A DNA stretch of 64,000 bases from Vulcanimicrobiota bacterium (lineage in GTDB: Bacteria > Vulcanimicrobiota > Vulcanimicrobiia > Vulcanimicrobiales > Vulcanimicrobiaceae): NCBI GenBank assembly GCA_027459645.1, contig DAIDHQ010000030.1, positions 1 to 64,000 of the forward strand, read 5' to 3'. Shown here piece by piece: positions 1-8,103 of this stretch. How positions within the stretch are numbered: the first letter of the stretch is position 1; every line of letters starts with the position of its first letter. The notes beneath the pieces were generated by a model. That model searched no databases and was not told the origin of the DNA. It worked only from the letters and a program-made list of their open reading frames with translations. The translations under genes and the position numbers were made by a program.

Positions 1-28
1 GTAAGCGCCGTTTCAAGGCCGTCTTGAC
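1..28. repeat. IS66 left terminal inverted repeat
   Basis: It begins GTAAGCGCCGTTTC and matches the reverse complement of 2906-2933 with mismatches only at positions 8, 15, 18 and 28. It is the end distal to the tnpA promoter side. Confidence 0.9.
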
Positions 29-52
29 ACCGAACAGGCTGACGTTTAACGA

Positions 53-391
53 TTAGGTCCGCGCCGGATCCGAGGACTCGGGGATACGCTCAGGAGTTAC
101 ATTTTTCAACTCCGGTTCGTTGGCCACTTGTGCGGAGTGCAGCAAGCCGGGTGAAACGGTCCAGCGACGGCCATCGTCGGCAATAACGCTGACGGTTTTC
201 TTATTGTAGCGCGTAATGATTCCTTGGATGGTTTGCAAGCGATCGGTTTGAAACGCGACGCGGTCACCGATGCGAAACTCAAGCATGGCGCGGTGAGCGC
301 GCATTTGACTCAAGAAACTGAGCCGCTCCACGATGCGTCGGTTGAGGTCGATCAACTCTGGCTCGCTCAGCCGATCGATGTCAATCATCAT
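53..391 (-). CDS. Small passenger protein of the IS66 element (KOW/SH3-like)
   Basis: This 112-residue protein is encoded after tnpC and inside the inverted repeats, so it travels with the element. The N-terminal third is helical and charged. It is followed by a beta-rich stretch (about residues 40-80) with GDRVAF, a GII-TRYNKKTVSV segment and DDGRRW, resembling small SH3/KOW-like folds. No catalytic motif is visible. Small ORFs of this kind are not part of the IS66 core machinery. Its role is unknown; a nucleic-acid-binding accessory is a guess. Confidence 0.6.
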   Translation of the reverse strand: MMIDIDRLSEPELIDLNRRIVERLSFLSQMRAHRAMLEFRIGDRVAFQTDRLQTIQGIITRYNKKTVSVIADDGRRWTVSPGLLHSAQVANEPELKNVTPERIPESSDPART

Positions 392-452
392 GCCCGAAGT
401 CTTCGTGATTCGGCAGCGGAAATCAGCCCGCTTGCGCGGGTGTGCGGCGTCG

Positions 453-2054
453 CTACGCTGGGAGCTCTGCCAGAGGTACGGCGCGCTCGGTGATGTGCAC
501 CGCCTGGCTCGCCGAAAGATTCCAAGGCAGCAAATCGGTGATGCGCGCTATCGGATGTTCGGCGATACGGGTGAGCACCTCGCGTAGAAACGTTTCGGGA
601 TTGTGGCCGTTGAGCTTCGCGCTCCCCAGCAAGCTATAAATCGCCGCAGCACGGTCTCCGCCGGCATCACTGCCGGCAAACAGGAAGTTCTTGCGCCCAA
701 GCGCCACGCAGCGCAACGCGCGCTCAGCGGCGTTGTTGTCGATTTCGATGCGGCCGTCCTCACAATAGCGTCGCAGCGCTTCCCAGCGAGTGAGCGCGTA
801 ACGGATGGCCTTCGCGGTCGCCGATTTCTGCGAAAGGGTTGTGAGCGTCTGTTGGAACCAGGCGTGCAGCGCGTCGAGCAGCGGACGACTGCGTTCTCGT
901 CGCACCGCTACACGCTCGTCTGGAGATCGTCCGCGAATCTCTTTCTCGATCGCGTAGAGCGCGCCGATGCGATCCAGCGCCTCTGCCGCAACCGGCGACT
1001 GGTGTAGCTCATGCAGATCGACGAACTTCCGGCGCACATGCGCCCAACAGGCGGCTTCGAGCACGCGCCCACTGTCGTAGATTTTCGAAAAGCCCGTATA
1101 GCCATCGGCTTGCAAAACGCCGGTGAAATCGCGCAGATGGTTTTGCGGATGCTCGCCCTTGCGGTCGGGTGTATAGGTAAACCACACCGCCGGAGCAATC
1201 TCGCCCGCTACGGGCCGCTCGTCGCGCACGTACGTCCAGAGCCGACCGGTCTTGGTTTTGCCGCGACCGGGTGCGAGCACCGGAATCGGCGTGTCATCGC
1301 CGTGAACGACGTCACCAGCGAAAACGTGCTTGCGCAACGCATCGGTCAGCGGCGTGAGCAATGCGGCGGTCTGGCCGACCCATTGCGCGAGCAGGGTGCG
1401 GCCGAGTTCAACGCCCTCGCGTGCATAGATCTCGGCTTGCCGATAGAGCGGCAGGTGGTCGGCATATTTGCCGACCAGCACGTGTGCGAGTAGGCCGGGT
1501 CCGGCCATGCCGCGCTCGATCGGACGGCTCGGTGCCGGCGCCTGCACGATCGTATCGCAGTTCGCGCAGGCCAGTTTCTGGCGCACAGTACGAATCACTT
1601 TGAAACGCACCGGTTCCAATTCCAGTGTTTCGCAGACGTCCTCGCCCAGAGGTTTGAGTGCGCCACCGCAATCCTGGCAGCATGATTGCGGCGGCGCGAT
1701 GGTCTGCGTTTCGCGCGGGAGATGCGCGGGGAACTCTCGCCGCGGCTTGGGAGCGCGACGCGTTGATGGCACCCGTTCTTCCAGAACACTGGCCAGGTGC
1801 GCATCGGCTGTTTCGAGTTCCTCAACCCACAACTCCAATTGCTCGATCTGCCGTTCGCGCCTTTCGCTGCGCTGCCCAAATTGCGCACGACGTAGTTTGA
1901 GAATCTCGAGCTTGAGTGATTCGACCAGGAGCGCGTGAGAGAGGAGTTCCGCATTCGTGACAACGAGCTGCGCGTGCTTTTCGTGCAGCAACGTCTTCAG
2001 TTCCGAGACGCTCAATCCATCGAGATCGGGGAGCGCATCCTTCGCGGAATCCAT
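453..2054 (-). CDS. tnpC: IS66 family DDE transposase TnpC
   Basis: This 533-residue transposase catalyses strand transfer of the element. The first 90 residues are leucine/glutamate-rich and predicted coiled coil. An IS66-type zinc-binding region follows, with Cys 126/129 and Cys 163/166. The DDE catalytic core starts with GDDTP near residue 252, continues with ADGY near 310 and ends with the IEIDNNAAERALR segment, then the C-terminal GRKNFLFAGSD motif typical of the family. Length fits full-size IS66 transposases and no frame disruption is seen, so it is probably functional. Confidence 0.95.
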   Translation of the reverse strand: MDSAKDALPDLDGLSVSELKTLLHEKHAQLVVTNAELLSHALLVESLKLEILKLRRAQFGQRSERRERQIEQLELWVEELETADAHLASVLEERVPSTRRAPKPRREFPAHLPRETQTIAPPQSCCQDCGGALKPLGEDVCETLELEPVRFKVIRTVRQKLACANCDTIVQAPAPSRPIERGMAGPGLLAHVLVGKYADHLPLYRQAEIYAREGVELGRTLLAQWVGQTAALLTPLTDALRKHVFAGDVVHGDDTPIPVLAPGRGKTKTGRLWTYVRDERPVAGEIAPAVWFTYTPDRKGEHPQNHLRDFTGVLQADGYTGFSKIYDSGRVLEAACWAHVRRKFVDLHELHQSPVAAEALDRIGALYAIEKEIRGRSPDERVAVRRERSRPLLDALHAWFQQTLTTLSQKSATAKAIRYALTRWEALRRYCEDGRIEIDNNAAERALRCVALGRKNFLFAGSDAGGDRAAAIYSLLGSAKLNGHNPETFLREVLTRIAEHPIARITDLLPWNLSASQAVHITERAVPLAELPA

Positions 2055-2099
2055 GCATCTATCGTAGCGGATAAACGCGGCACGTCAATCAAAATACAA

Positions 2100-2459
2100 T
2101 CACATCTCGCGTAATGGTGTGCCGGTGCGCACCGGATGCCGCCAATCGATCCCTTCGAGCAACATCGAAAGCTGCGCCGCGCTCAGCCAGACGCTTCCAT
2201 TCTGCGCATGCGGCCAAATGAAGCGACCACGTTCCAAGCGCTTCGCCATCAAGCACAAACCCGTGCCGTCCCACCACAAGAGCTTCAGGAGATCGCCCCG
2301 CCGTCCCCGAAAGACGAAAATATGACCGCAGAACGGATTGCTTGCCAGCGCGTTTTGCACCAGCGCGCTCAGACCGGTGAATCCTTTGCGCATGTCGGTG
2401 ACGCCGGCGCAAAGCCACACACGCGTGCCGCTCGGTACGCTCGCTGCCATCACGCTCAT
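2100..2459 (-). CDS. tnpB: IS66 accessory protein TnpB
   Basis: This 119-residue protein has the IS66 Orf2 signature: an N-terminal [14 protein letters not shown] block, then a [16 protein letters not shown] segment and [11 protein letters not shown]. Its start overlaps the tnpA stop by 4 bp (ATGA), consistent with translational coupling. It is needed with TnpA and TnpC for efficient IS66 transposition in characterised members; its biochemical role is not well defined. Confidence 0.95.
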   Translation of the reverse strand: MSVMAASVPSGTRVWLCAGVTDMRKGFTGLSALVQNALASNPFCGHIFVFRGRRGDLLKLLWWDGTGLCLMAKRLERGRFIWPHAQNGSVWLSAAQLSMLLEGIDWRHPVRTGTPLREM

Positions 2460-2848
2460 CGTTGTAATTGCACAACCAGCGCGCAGATCAACTCGGCATC
2501 CAGTGCACCGGTTTCAATCCGCAGCGTTGCGCCCGAGGCGAGCATCACCTGCACGACGTTCACGCTGCGATCCAGCGGGTTTGGCACGTGCACCTCAGGT
2601 GCGAGCTTTACCGGCAAGAACGTCGTGGCCGACGTAGCGACGCCACGCTGCGCCGATTGTTCTCCCAGCTTGCCGGCTCGATACAGCGCTTGCCACTGAT
2701 ACAGGCTGTTGCGGTTGAGCCCATGCTCACGTGCAATCGCACGGACTGACGCACCCTCGCGCAGCGTCAACTCGACAATGCGACGCTTTTCAGAAAGCGG
2801 CACGCGGCGGCGCGGCGCGCGCATATTCGGTGCCTTTGATGCGGCCAT
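2456..2848 (-). CDS. tnpA: IS66 accessory protein TnpA (helix-turn-helix)
   Basis: This 130-residue protein is the first gene of the element. Residues about 15-60 form a transposase-type helix-turn-helix ([18 protein letters not shown], then [14 protein letters not shown]). The remainder is typical of IS66 Orf1. It overlaps tnpB by 4 bp. It is expected to bind element DNA and/or regulate transposition. Confidence 0.92.
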   Translation of the reverse strand: MAASKAPNMRAPRRRVPLSEKRRIVELTLREGASVRAIAREHGLNRNSLYQWQALYRAGKLGEQSAQRGVATSATTFLPVKLAPEVHVPNPLDRSVNVVQVMLASGATLRIETGALDAELICALVVQLQR

Positions 2849-2905
2849 GGAAACCTCGCGATGTACCAGACGGTTCCGTCCATCATCGCGAGTAAGATAT
2901 CCGAA

Positions 2906-2933
2906 CTCAAGACGGTCTGGAAACGACGCTTAC
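2906..2933. repeat. IS66 right terminal inverted repeat
   Basis: It ends with CGCTTAC at 2927-2933, the inverse of the left end's GTAAGCG, and pairs with bases 1-28 (24/28). It lies 57 bp upstream of the tnpA start. Confidence 0.9.
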
Positions 2934-3215
2934 GAATTGATCCGTGAGCGCACCGGCCTAAGCACCGATGGCACGACGCTATCTTCGGTCGTGTTCAAGC
3001 CCGACAAACCGTTGCTCGCTTTCGCAGATATGAATACGGTTTCGGGACGCGACGAACAGGAAGGCTTCCACAAGATAATGCTCGGTGCGTTCCAGGGCAT
3101 TCGGAATCCCAAGGTGCACCAGCTTAGCCACGACTTGACTGCCCATACTGCTGCACAATATCTGGTCTTTATTAGCCTACTGGTGCGGCGCGCCGAAGAG
3201 TGTCAACGCGTCTAG
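2934..3215 (+). pseudogene. C-terminal part of a TIGR02391-like protein, cut by IS66
   Basis: Directly after the right IS end a frame stays open for 93 codons to a TAG at 3213-3215 and has no start of its own. It reads as the C-terminal domain of the TIGR02391 (Ymh-like) family: a VVFKPDKPLL segment, then GRDEQEGF, GAFQGIRNPKVH and a final helix LVFISLLVRRAEEC. The GIRNP-H motif is characteristic. The N-terminal part would lie left of the IS, outside the window. Family members are often found in defence and mobile neighbourhoods, but their biochemical role is not established. Confidence 0.75.
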
Positions 3216-3241
3216 CCGGTCAGCCATGTCAAGCCACGACG

Positions 3242-3520
3242 AGAAGAAGTCTATAGTGGGCGAAAGTTTCCGATATGGGACTACATTTGCACCGCGCTCA
3301 AGGGCGATCAGTCAATCCCTGACTACCCGAAGGCGCCCTGTCGTTTACGGCGTGTATTTCTGATCGGGACGATGCACCGGCTGTCATTCGTGGCACGAGC
3401 TTCGTGGAGGCGATGCTGCTGGAGATCATTCGAGATAACCTGGAGCAACCAAAGCTTGTTAAGGAAGTGAGCCTCACCCGGTTTGTAGACGAGCGCGATC
3501 CGTGTAAAATCGGCTTCTGA
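3242..3520 (+). pseudogene. Degraded gene fragment with a probable frameshift
   Basis: Two consecutive frames give protein-like sequence. The first includes IWDYICTALKGDQSIPDYPK (about 3273-3332). After a frame change near 3330 the second reads ACISDRDDAPAV, then GTSFVEAMLLEIIRDNLEQ, to a TGA at 3518-3520. No single frame spans both and no clear start is present. The second part resembles helical C-terminal domains of MltR/DUF4145-like proteins, but only loosely. It sits among debris between the IS and the tRNA. It may equally be chance coding-like sequence. Confidence 0.35.
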
Positions 3521-3585
3521 GCCTCATCCGGTTTGCAGGCCAGTGCTCCAACTACTGTCGCTGTCTGGTCCAACAACTAGCGCCG

Positions 3586-3626
3586 AAAAAGAAACAGGTC
3601 CAACAACGTTTCCGTTATTGGACCTG
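3586..3626 (-). terminator. Intrinsic terminator of the initiator tRNA gene
   Basis: CAGGTCCAACAACG at 3595-3608 pairs with 3613-3626 (13 of 14 positions) around a TTTC loop. On the minus strand the stem is followed by TTTCTTTTT (3594-3586). It lies 5 bp after the tRNA 3' end. Confidence 0.85.
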
Positions 3627-3631
3627 CGTTT

Positions 3632-3708
<77 letters not shown>

Positions 3709-3713
3709 TCGCG

Positions 3714-3753
3714 TCCTTCGACAAGCTCAGGATGACAGAAGCTCAGGATGACA
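3714..3753. repeat. Short genome repeat (one full and one partial unit)
   Basis: TCCTTCGACAAGCTCAGGA followed by TGACA (3714-3737), then a second partial unit GCTCAGGATGACA (3741-3753). The same full-plus-partial arrangement recurs at 7364-7409 inside a helicase gene. Related forms occur at 48928, 50921, 51025 and 52745. It lies between the tRNA and the deaminase gene. Confidence 0.85.
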
Positions 3754-3801
3754 GGCGATGATACGGCGGGTTCCGCGTTCTTCCTTCCGAATCGTGTCCG
3801 C

Positions 3802-4839
3802 ATGTACGGAATCGATCCGGCCATCGCGAGTCTACCAAAGATCCAGCTTCATTGCCACCTCGAAGGGACGCTGCGGGCCCAGACGTTTGTCGACCTGACG
3901 CGGCGCTACGGGCTTTCGACCCGCTATTCGCCTTCGGGCGAGGTCGAAGGGCCGACCGATCCGGCCGAGGTCTATCGCTTCGGCGACTTCCGCGAGTTCT
4001 TGCTGATCTTTGCGGCGGTCAGCCGCGCGCTTGCGTCGCCCGACGACTACGCTCGGCTTGCCCGGGAATTCGTCGCCGATGCGCAGCGCCAGAACGTGAT
4101 GTACGGCGAGCTCTTTATCTCGCCGTCGGTGTGGTCGTTCTTTCATCGCGATCTCGATGTCGCCGCCACCATTCGTTCGATCCTGGCCGAGCTACGGCAG
4201 GCGCGAACCGGCGAGTTTCGGCTGATCGTCGACGTTACGCGCAACTTCGGCGCAGATTCGGCCATGAACACGGCGCGCATCGCGGCGTCGCTTGCGGGCG
4301 AGGGCGTCATCGGCATCGGTTTGGGCGGTGACGAAGCCCGCTTTCCCGCAAAACTCTTCGATCGGGTCTTTGCGTTCGCGCGTTCCGAGGGATTGCACGT
4401 CGTGGCGCACGCCGGCGAAGCCGACGGCGCGCACAGCGTGCGCGATGCCGTGGAGGTTCTTCACGCGGAGCGAATCGGTCACGGCATCCGCGCGCTCGAA
4501 GATCCGCAGGTCGTGCAACTCTTACGCGAGCGGCGCATCCCGCTCGAAGTCTGTCCAACGTCGAACTATCGCACGGGGGTCGTGCTGCAGGATGAGATTC
4601 ATCCGATCGCCGCGCTCGATGACGCCGGTATGCTTCTGACGATCGATGCTGACGATCCGGCGCTCTTCGGCACCACGATCGACGACGAATACGCCTATGT
4701 CGCAAACGCGCTCGGGATAGACGCCCTTCGGCGCTTCGTGCGGCAGGGCGTCGACGCCTCGTTCCTCGACCGCGCCTCAAAGCAAGCGCTGCTCGAGCGG
4801 ATGGGGCTGGAACCGAACGAGCCGGTCGCGAAGTCCTAG
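3802..4839 (+). CDS. add: Adenosine/adenine deaminase family protein
   Basis: This metal-dependent purine deaminase has a TIM-barrel fold. Zinc-site motifs are present in order: HCHLEGT near the N-terminus, HAGEADG in the middle (His and catalytic Glu), ERIGHG, and near the C-terminus a DADDPALF segment (Asp pair). I chose ATG 3802, giving MYGIDPAIASLPKIQLHCHLEG, because the longer frame from 3748 starts inside the short genome repeat. The ALFGTTI-EY segment also occurs in adenine and aminodeoxyfutalosine deaminases, so adenosine is not certain as substrate. About 345 residues, usual for the family. Confidence 0.85.
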   Translation: MYGIDPAIASLPKIQLHCHLEGTLRAQTFVDLTRRYGLSTRYSPSGEVEGPTDPAEVYRFGDFREFLLIFAAVSRALASPDDYARLAREFVADAQRQNVMYGELFISPSVWSFFHRDLDVAATIRSILAELRQARTGEFRLIVDVTRNFGADSAMNTARIAASLAGEGVIGIGLGGDEARFPAKLFDRVFAFARSEGLHVVAHAGEADGAHSVRDAVEVLHAERIGHGIRALEDPQVVQLLRERRIPLEVCPTSNYRTGVVLQDEIHPIAALDDAGMLLTIDADDPALFGTTIDDEYAYVANALGIDALRRFVRQGVDASFLDRASKQALLERMGLEPNEPVAKS

Positions 4840-4844
4840 CACCG

Positions 4845-5513
4845 ATGTCCGGCCACAGCCATTTTGCTGAATCGATCGAGGAGTATCTCGAGGCGGTCTA
4901 CCGCCTGGAGCGCGAGGGTCCCGGGGTAACGACCTCGGGGCTTGCTTCCGCGCTCGGCGTTGCACCCGCATCGGTTTCCGGCATGCTCAAAAAACTCGCG
5001 AAAGACGGCTACGTCGAACAGATCGCGCGCGGTGAAGTCCAACTGACGCCGCAGGGATTGGAAGTTGCGGTGCGCGTGCTGCGCCGTCACCGTTTGGCGG
5101 AACGCTTGCTCACCGACGTCCTCGGCATGCCGTGGGATGAAGTGCACACCGAAGCGTGCATGCTCGAACACGCGATTTCCGACAACGTGGAAGCGCGCCT
5201 CATGGCGCTTCTGAAAGACCCCGTCACCTGTCCGCACGGACAGCCCATTCCGCCCAAAGATCTCAGCACGCCGCCGTCGCAGGGCGAACCGCTCGCGCAG
5301 GTGCCGCAGGGGACCCGCGCGCGCATCGAAAGCGTGACCGAAGAATTACCGGAGATTCTACGCTATCTCGGACAGATCGGCATGCGGCCCGGCGTCGAAG
5401 TCACCGTCGTGCAGAAAGCCCCGCTCGGCGGTCCCGTTACCGTCGAACTCAACGGCTCGCGTCACGCGATCTCTCTCGAACTCGCCGGCATGGTAACGGT
5501 TCGTAGCGCGTGA
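4845..5513 (+). CDS. DtxR/IdeR-type metal-dependent transcriptional repressor
   Basis: This 222-residue regulator has an N-terminal winged helix (residues 8-70, with SVSGMLKKLAKDGYV as recognition helix), a metal-binding dimerisation domain around VHTEACMLEH (residues 100-109), and a C-terminal FeoA/SH3-like domain (about 150-220). The ligand Cys105 with Glu108 and His109 follows the iron-type DtxR/IdeR pattern; MntR has Glu in place of this Cys. A matching TTAGG-N4-CCTAA operator is found at 34424 in front of an Nramp-like gene, so it likely represses metal import. The rhomboid gene start overlaps its stop. Confidence 0.9.
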   Translation: MSGHSHFAESIEEYLEAVYRLEREGPGVTTSGLASALGVAPASVSGMLKKLAKDGYVEQIARGEVQLTPQGLEVAVRVLRRHRLAERLLTDVLGMPWDEVHTEACMLEHAISDNVEARLMALLKDPVTCPHGQPIPPKDLSTPPSQGEPLAQVPQGTRARIESVTEELPEILRYLGQIGMRPGVEVTVVQKAPLGGPVTVELNGSRHAISLELAGMVTVRSA

Positions 5514-6163
5514 TCACCCGCTTTTTGATCTTCCTCAACGTCATCGCGTTTCTGTGGGAAGTCTCCGTCGCCGGCCCGGGCATGTTCTCGATGCTCGGCA
5601 GCGCCAACGAACAACAAGTGCTCGTCAGAGGCGCGCTGTGGCCCAGTGCGGTGTTGGTCGGTCACCAATACTGGCGCATCGTCACGAGTGCGTTCTTGCA
5701 CGGCGGCCTGATGCACATCGGCGTCAATATGATGTCGTTGTGGTTTCTCGGCCGGTTCATCGAAATGATCGCGGGCTCCACGCGCATGACGATCATCTAC
5801 GTCATCTCGATGATCGCCTCGGGACTCGGCGTCGTCTTCTGGAGCGCGCCCGACGTCGCGACGCTCGGCGCCAGCGGCGCAATCTTCGGCCTCTTCGGCG
5901 CGCTCTTCGCGATCGGGTTCAAGCTCGGACGTCCCGGCATGCAACTGGTTCGCGATAACCTCGGCATCTTGGTGCTCAACCTGATTATCACGTTCACGGT
6001 GCCGGCCATCTCGTGGCAGGCGCACGTGAGCGGACTCATCACCGGCTTTATCGTGACGTTGCTCATCTATTTCCCGCCGCGCCGCATCGCGCCCGCCGTC
6101 GTCGATGCGAACACCGGCGATGCGTACGAAACGGAATATCAAGCGCCGCCGGAAGCGCGATGA
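5510..6163 (+). CDS. Rhomboid family intramembrane serine protease
   Basis: This 217-residue polytopic membrane protein has the rhomboid core. HGGLMHIGVNMMSLW supplies the conserved loop and Asn, GASGAIFGLFGALF holds the catalytic Ser (GxSG), and WQAHVSGLITGF holds the catalytic His. Six transmembrane segments are plausible. The GTG start overlaps the stop of the DtxR-like gene by 4 bp, and its own stop overlaps the next gene by 4 bp (ATGA), so it sits within a coupled operon. Substrates cannot be told from sequence. Confidence 0.93.
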   Translation: MITRFLIFLNVIAFLWEVSVAGPGMFSMLGSANEQQVLVRGALWPSAVLVGHQYWRIVTSAFLHGGLMHIGVNMMSLWFLGRFIEMIAGSTRMTIIYVISMIASGLGVVFWSAPDVATLGASGAIFGLFGALFAIGFKLGRPGMQLVRDNLGILVLNLIITFTVPAISWQAHVSGLITGFIVTLLIYFPPRRIAPAVVDANTGDAYETEYQAPPEAR

Positions 6164-8103
6164 ACGCCCCCACCATCGAGGATCTCTTTGCGGGCGACGG
6201 GCCGATCGCGCGCGCCTTGCCTGGTTTTGAAGCGCGCCCCGGACAGGTCCAGATGGCGCAGCTCGTCGAGCGCGGCATTCTGGAAGGCATGCACACAATC
6301 GTCGAAGCGGGCACCGGCGTCGGAAAATCGCTTGCGTACCTGATTCCCGCGATACGCAGCGGAAAGAAAATCGTGCTTTCAACCGGGACGATCGCGCTGC
6401 AAGAGCAACTCGTGCGCAAAGATCTGCCGCTCGTGCAAAAGGCGCTCGGCGTGCAGCTGCGCGTCACGCTGCTCAAAGGGCGCAACCATTACTTGTGCAA
6501 GCAGAAGTACGAGCGCATGCGGGCCGACCGGCTGGTGCCGTCGTCGGCCGGCATGCAAGAGATGTGGGCGTGGGCCGAACGCACGCAGACCGGCGATCGG
6601 GCGGAATTGAAGTTCACGCCGCGTGGCGATGAGTGGGAGCAACTCGATGCCGACGCCGACGATTGCACGGGCGAGTTCTGCGAACGCTTCCGCGATTGCT
6701 ATTTCTTCAAGAAGCGTGACGAGGCCAAATACAGCGACATCGTCGTCGTCAATCACGCGCTCTTTTTTTTAGATCTCGTCGTGGGCGGAGGGCTCATTCC
6801 ACCCTACGACGTCGCGATTTTGGATGAAGCGCATCAGTGCGAACGCTGGGCGACCGACGCGCTGACCGCTACGCTCTCGCGCGCCACCGTGGGCCGCATG
6901 ATGCGCAAACTGCATCGCAATTACAACGTGCCGGCTTCGTTCGACGGCGATTTCGATGCCGGCATACGCGGCCTGGAATCGGCGCTCGCGAAGGTCCCGG
7001 GCGACAAATACCCGCTCTCGGCAAACGAAGAGGCGTGGCCCGCGCTCGAACACGTGCGCACCACGCTCTACAAGCTTGAAAACTGGCTCTATGCCAACTG
7101 GCACGCGGCGCTGAAGAAGAAACCGGAAAACGACGCCGAGGCGGAACGCCGCCGCGATCTGGCCATGCGGGCTATCCTCGCGCATCAGAACGCGATCGAT
7201 CGTGCCGAGATGCCGGCCGACGAAGCGATCGCGTGGGTCGAGCGCTCCGATGCCGACGGTCGCTTCGAGGTCAACAGCGCCCCGTTCGACGTTGCGGAGT
7301 TTCTGCGCGCCACGCTCTTTTCGCGCACGCAGAGCGTCGTCTTAACGAGTGCGACGATTTCCATCCTTCGACAAGCTCAGGATGACAAGGGTGTCGCTCA
7401 GGATGACACTGTTGGAGCGTTTGATTTTCTGAAGCGGGCGCTTGGGATCGAAGACGCGCAAGAGCTCATCGCCCCATCCCCGTTCGATTACGAACGTCAG
7501 GCGCGGCTGTTCATCGCGCCGCCGCAGCTCAATCCGAAAGCGCCGGATTTCTCCAAGCGCGCCGCACCGATCGTCGAGGAGTGTCTGGACCGCACGCGCG
7601 GCCGCGCGTTCGTGCTCTTCACGTCCTACGCACGCTTGCGCGAAGTCTACGCGCTCGTGCGAGAACGCGTGCCGTTTCCGATCCGCCTGCAAGGCGAACT
7701 GCCGCGCGCGCAACTGCTGCATTGGTTTCGCACCACGCCGAATGCCGTGCTCTTTGCGACCGGCACGTTTTGGGAAGGCATCGACGTTGCGGGCGAAGCG
7801 CTCTCGTGCGTCATCATCGATCGCCTGCCGTTCCCGTCGCCCGCCGATCCGCTCGTTGCCGCTCGCGTACGCGCGCTGGAATCGCGCGGCCAGGATGGCT
7901 TCGAAGCCTACATGATTCCGGCTGCGATCGTGCGCCTAAAACAAGGATTTGGGCGCCTGATTCGAAGCACCACCGATAGGGGCGTCGTCGCACTCTTGGA
8001 CGGACGCGCGGCGTCGACGCGGTACGGCGCTACGATTCTTGCGGCGCTTCCACCGGCTACCCGCATCACGCACCTCGACGAATTGACGGAGTTTCTCACG
8101 TGA
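6160..8103 (+). CDS. dinG: DinG/XPD-like ATP-dependent DNA helicase
   Basis: This 647-residue superfamily 2 helicase has Walker A EAGTGVGKS (about residue 50), four Cys spaced as in the XPD/DinG Fe-S cluster (YLCKQK, then DDCTGEFCERFRDC), the DEAH box ILDEAHQCE, motif III-like LTSATISI, then TFWEGIDVAGEALS and GFGRLIRS at the C-terminus. ATG 6160 is chosen by its 4-bp overlap with the rhomboid gene and by homology. Residues 402-417 (ILRQAQDDKGVAQDDT) are encoded by the short genome repeat, inserted in frame right after motif III where family members vary. A role in DNA repair or R-loop removal is expected. Confidence 0.93.
   Translation: MNAPTIEDLFAGDGPIARALPGFEARPGQVQMAQLVERGILEGMHTIVEAGTGVGKSLAYLIPAIRSGKKIVLSTGTIALQEQLVRKDLPLVQKALGVQLRVTLLKGRNHYLCKQKYERMRADRLVPSSAGMQEMWAWAERTQTGDRAELKFTPRGDEWEQLDADADDCTGEFCERFRDCYFFKKRDEAKYSDIVVVNHALFFLDLVVGGGLIPPYDVAILDEAHQCERWATDALTATLSRATVGRMMRKLHRNYNVPASFDGDFDAGIRGLESALAKVPGDKYPLSANEEAWPALEHVRTTLYKLENWLYANWHAALKKKPENDAEAERRRDLAMRAILAHQNAIDRAEMPADEAIAWVERSDADGRFEVNSAPFDVAEFLRATLFSRTQSVVLTSATISILRQAQDDKGVAQDDTVGAFDFLKRALGIEDAQELIAPSPFDYERQARLFIAPPQLNPKAPDFSKRAAPIVEECLDRTRGRAFVLFTSYARLREVYALVRERVPFPIRLQGELPRAQLLHWFRTTPNAVLFATGTFWEGIDVAGEALSCVIIDRLPFPSPADPLVAARVRALESRGQDGFEAYMIPAAIVRLKQGFGRLIRSTTDRGVVALLDGRAASTRYGATILAALPPATRITHLDELTEFLT
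7364..7409. repeat. Short genome repeat inside the helicase gene
   Basis: A full unit TCCTTCGACAAGCTCAGGA plus TGACA (7364-7387) and a partial unit CGCTCAGGATGACAC (7395-7409) lie inside the dinG-like coding sequence. The same two-part arrangement occurs at 3714-3753. The frame is kept, adding about 16 residues. Confidence 0.88.

Larger units (their letters stand above)
1..2933 (-). mobile_element. Complete IS66-family insertion sequence
   Basis: The element holds three minus-strand genes in IS66 order (tnpA, tnpB, tnpC) plus a small extra ORF after tnpC. Both ends begin GTAAGCG and form inverted repeats matching at 24 of the first 27 positions (1-28 and 2906-2933). The left end is base 1 of the window, so the left target flank and any 8-bp target duplication cannot be seen. 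To the right, host sequence resumes at 2934 inside a broken TIGR02391-like reading frame, so the element is an insertion into that gene. All three transposition genes look intact. Confidence 0.93.

Noticed and set aside
3748-3801. Longer start of the deaminase gene at ATG 3748
   Set aside because: The extra codons lie in the genome repeat; homology begins at MYGIDP (3802).
5462-6382. 306-residue minus-strand ORF
   Set aside because: It lies antisense to the rhomboid and helicase genes and has low-complexity Arg/Glu composition, a GC-rich shadow.
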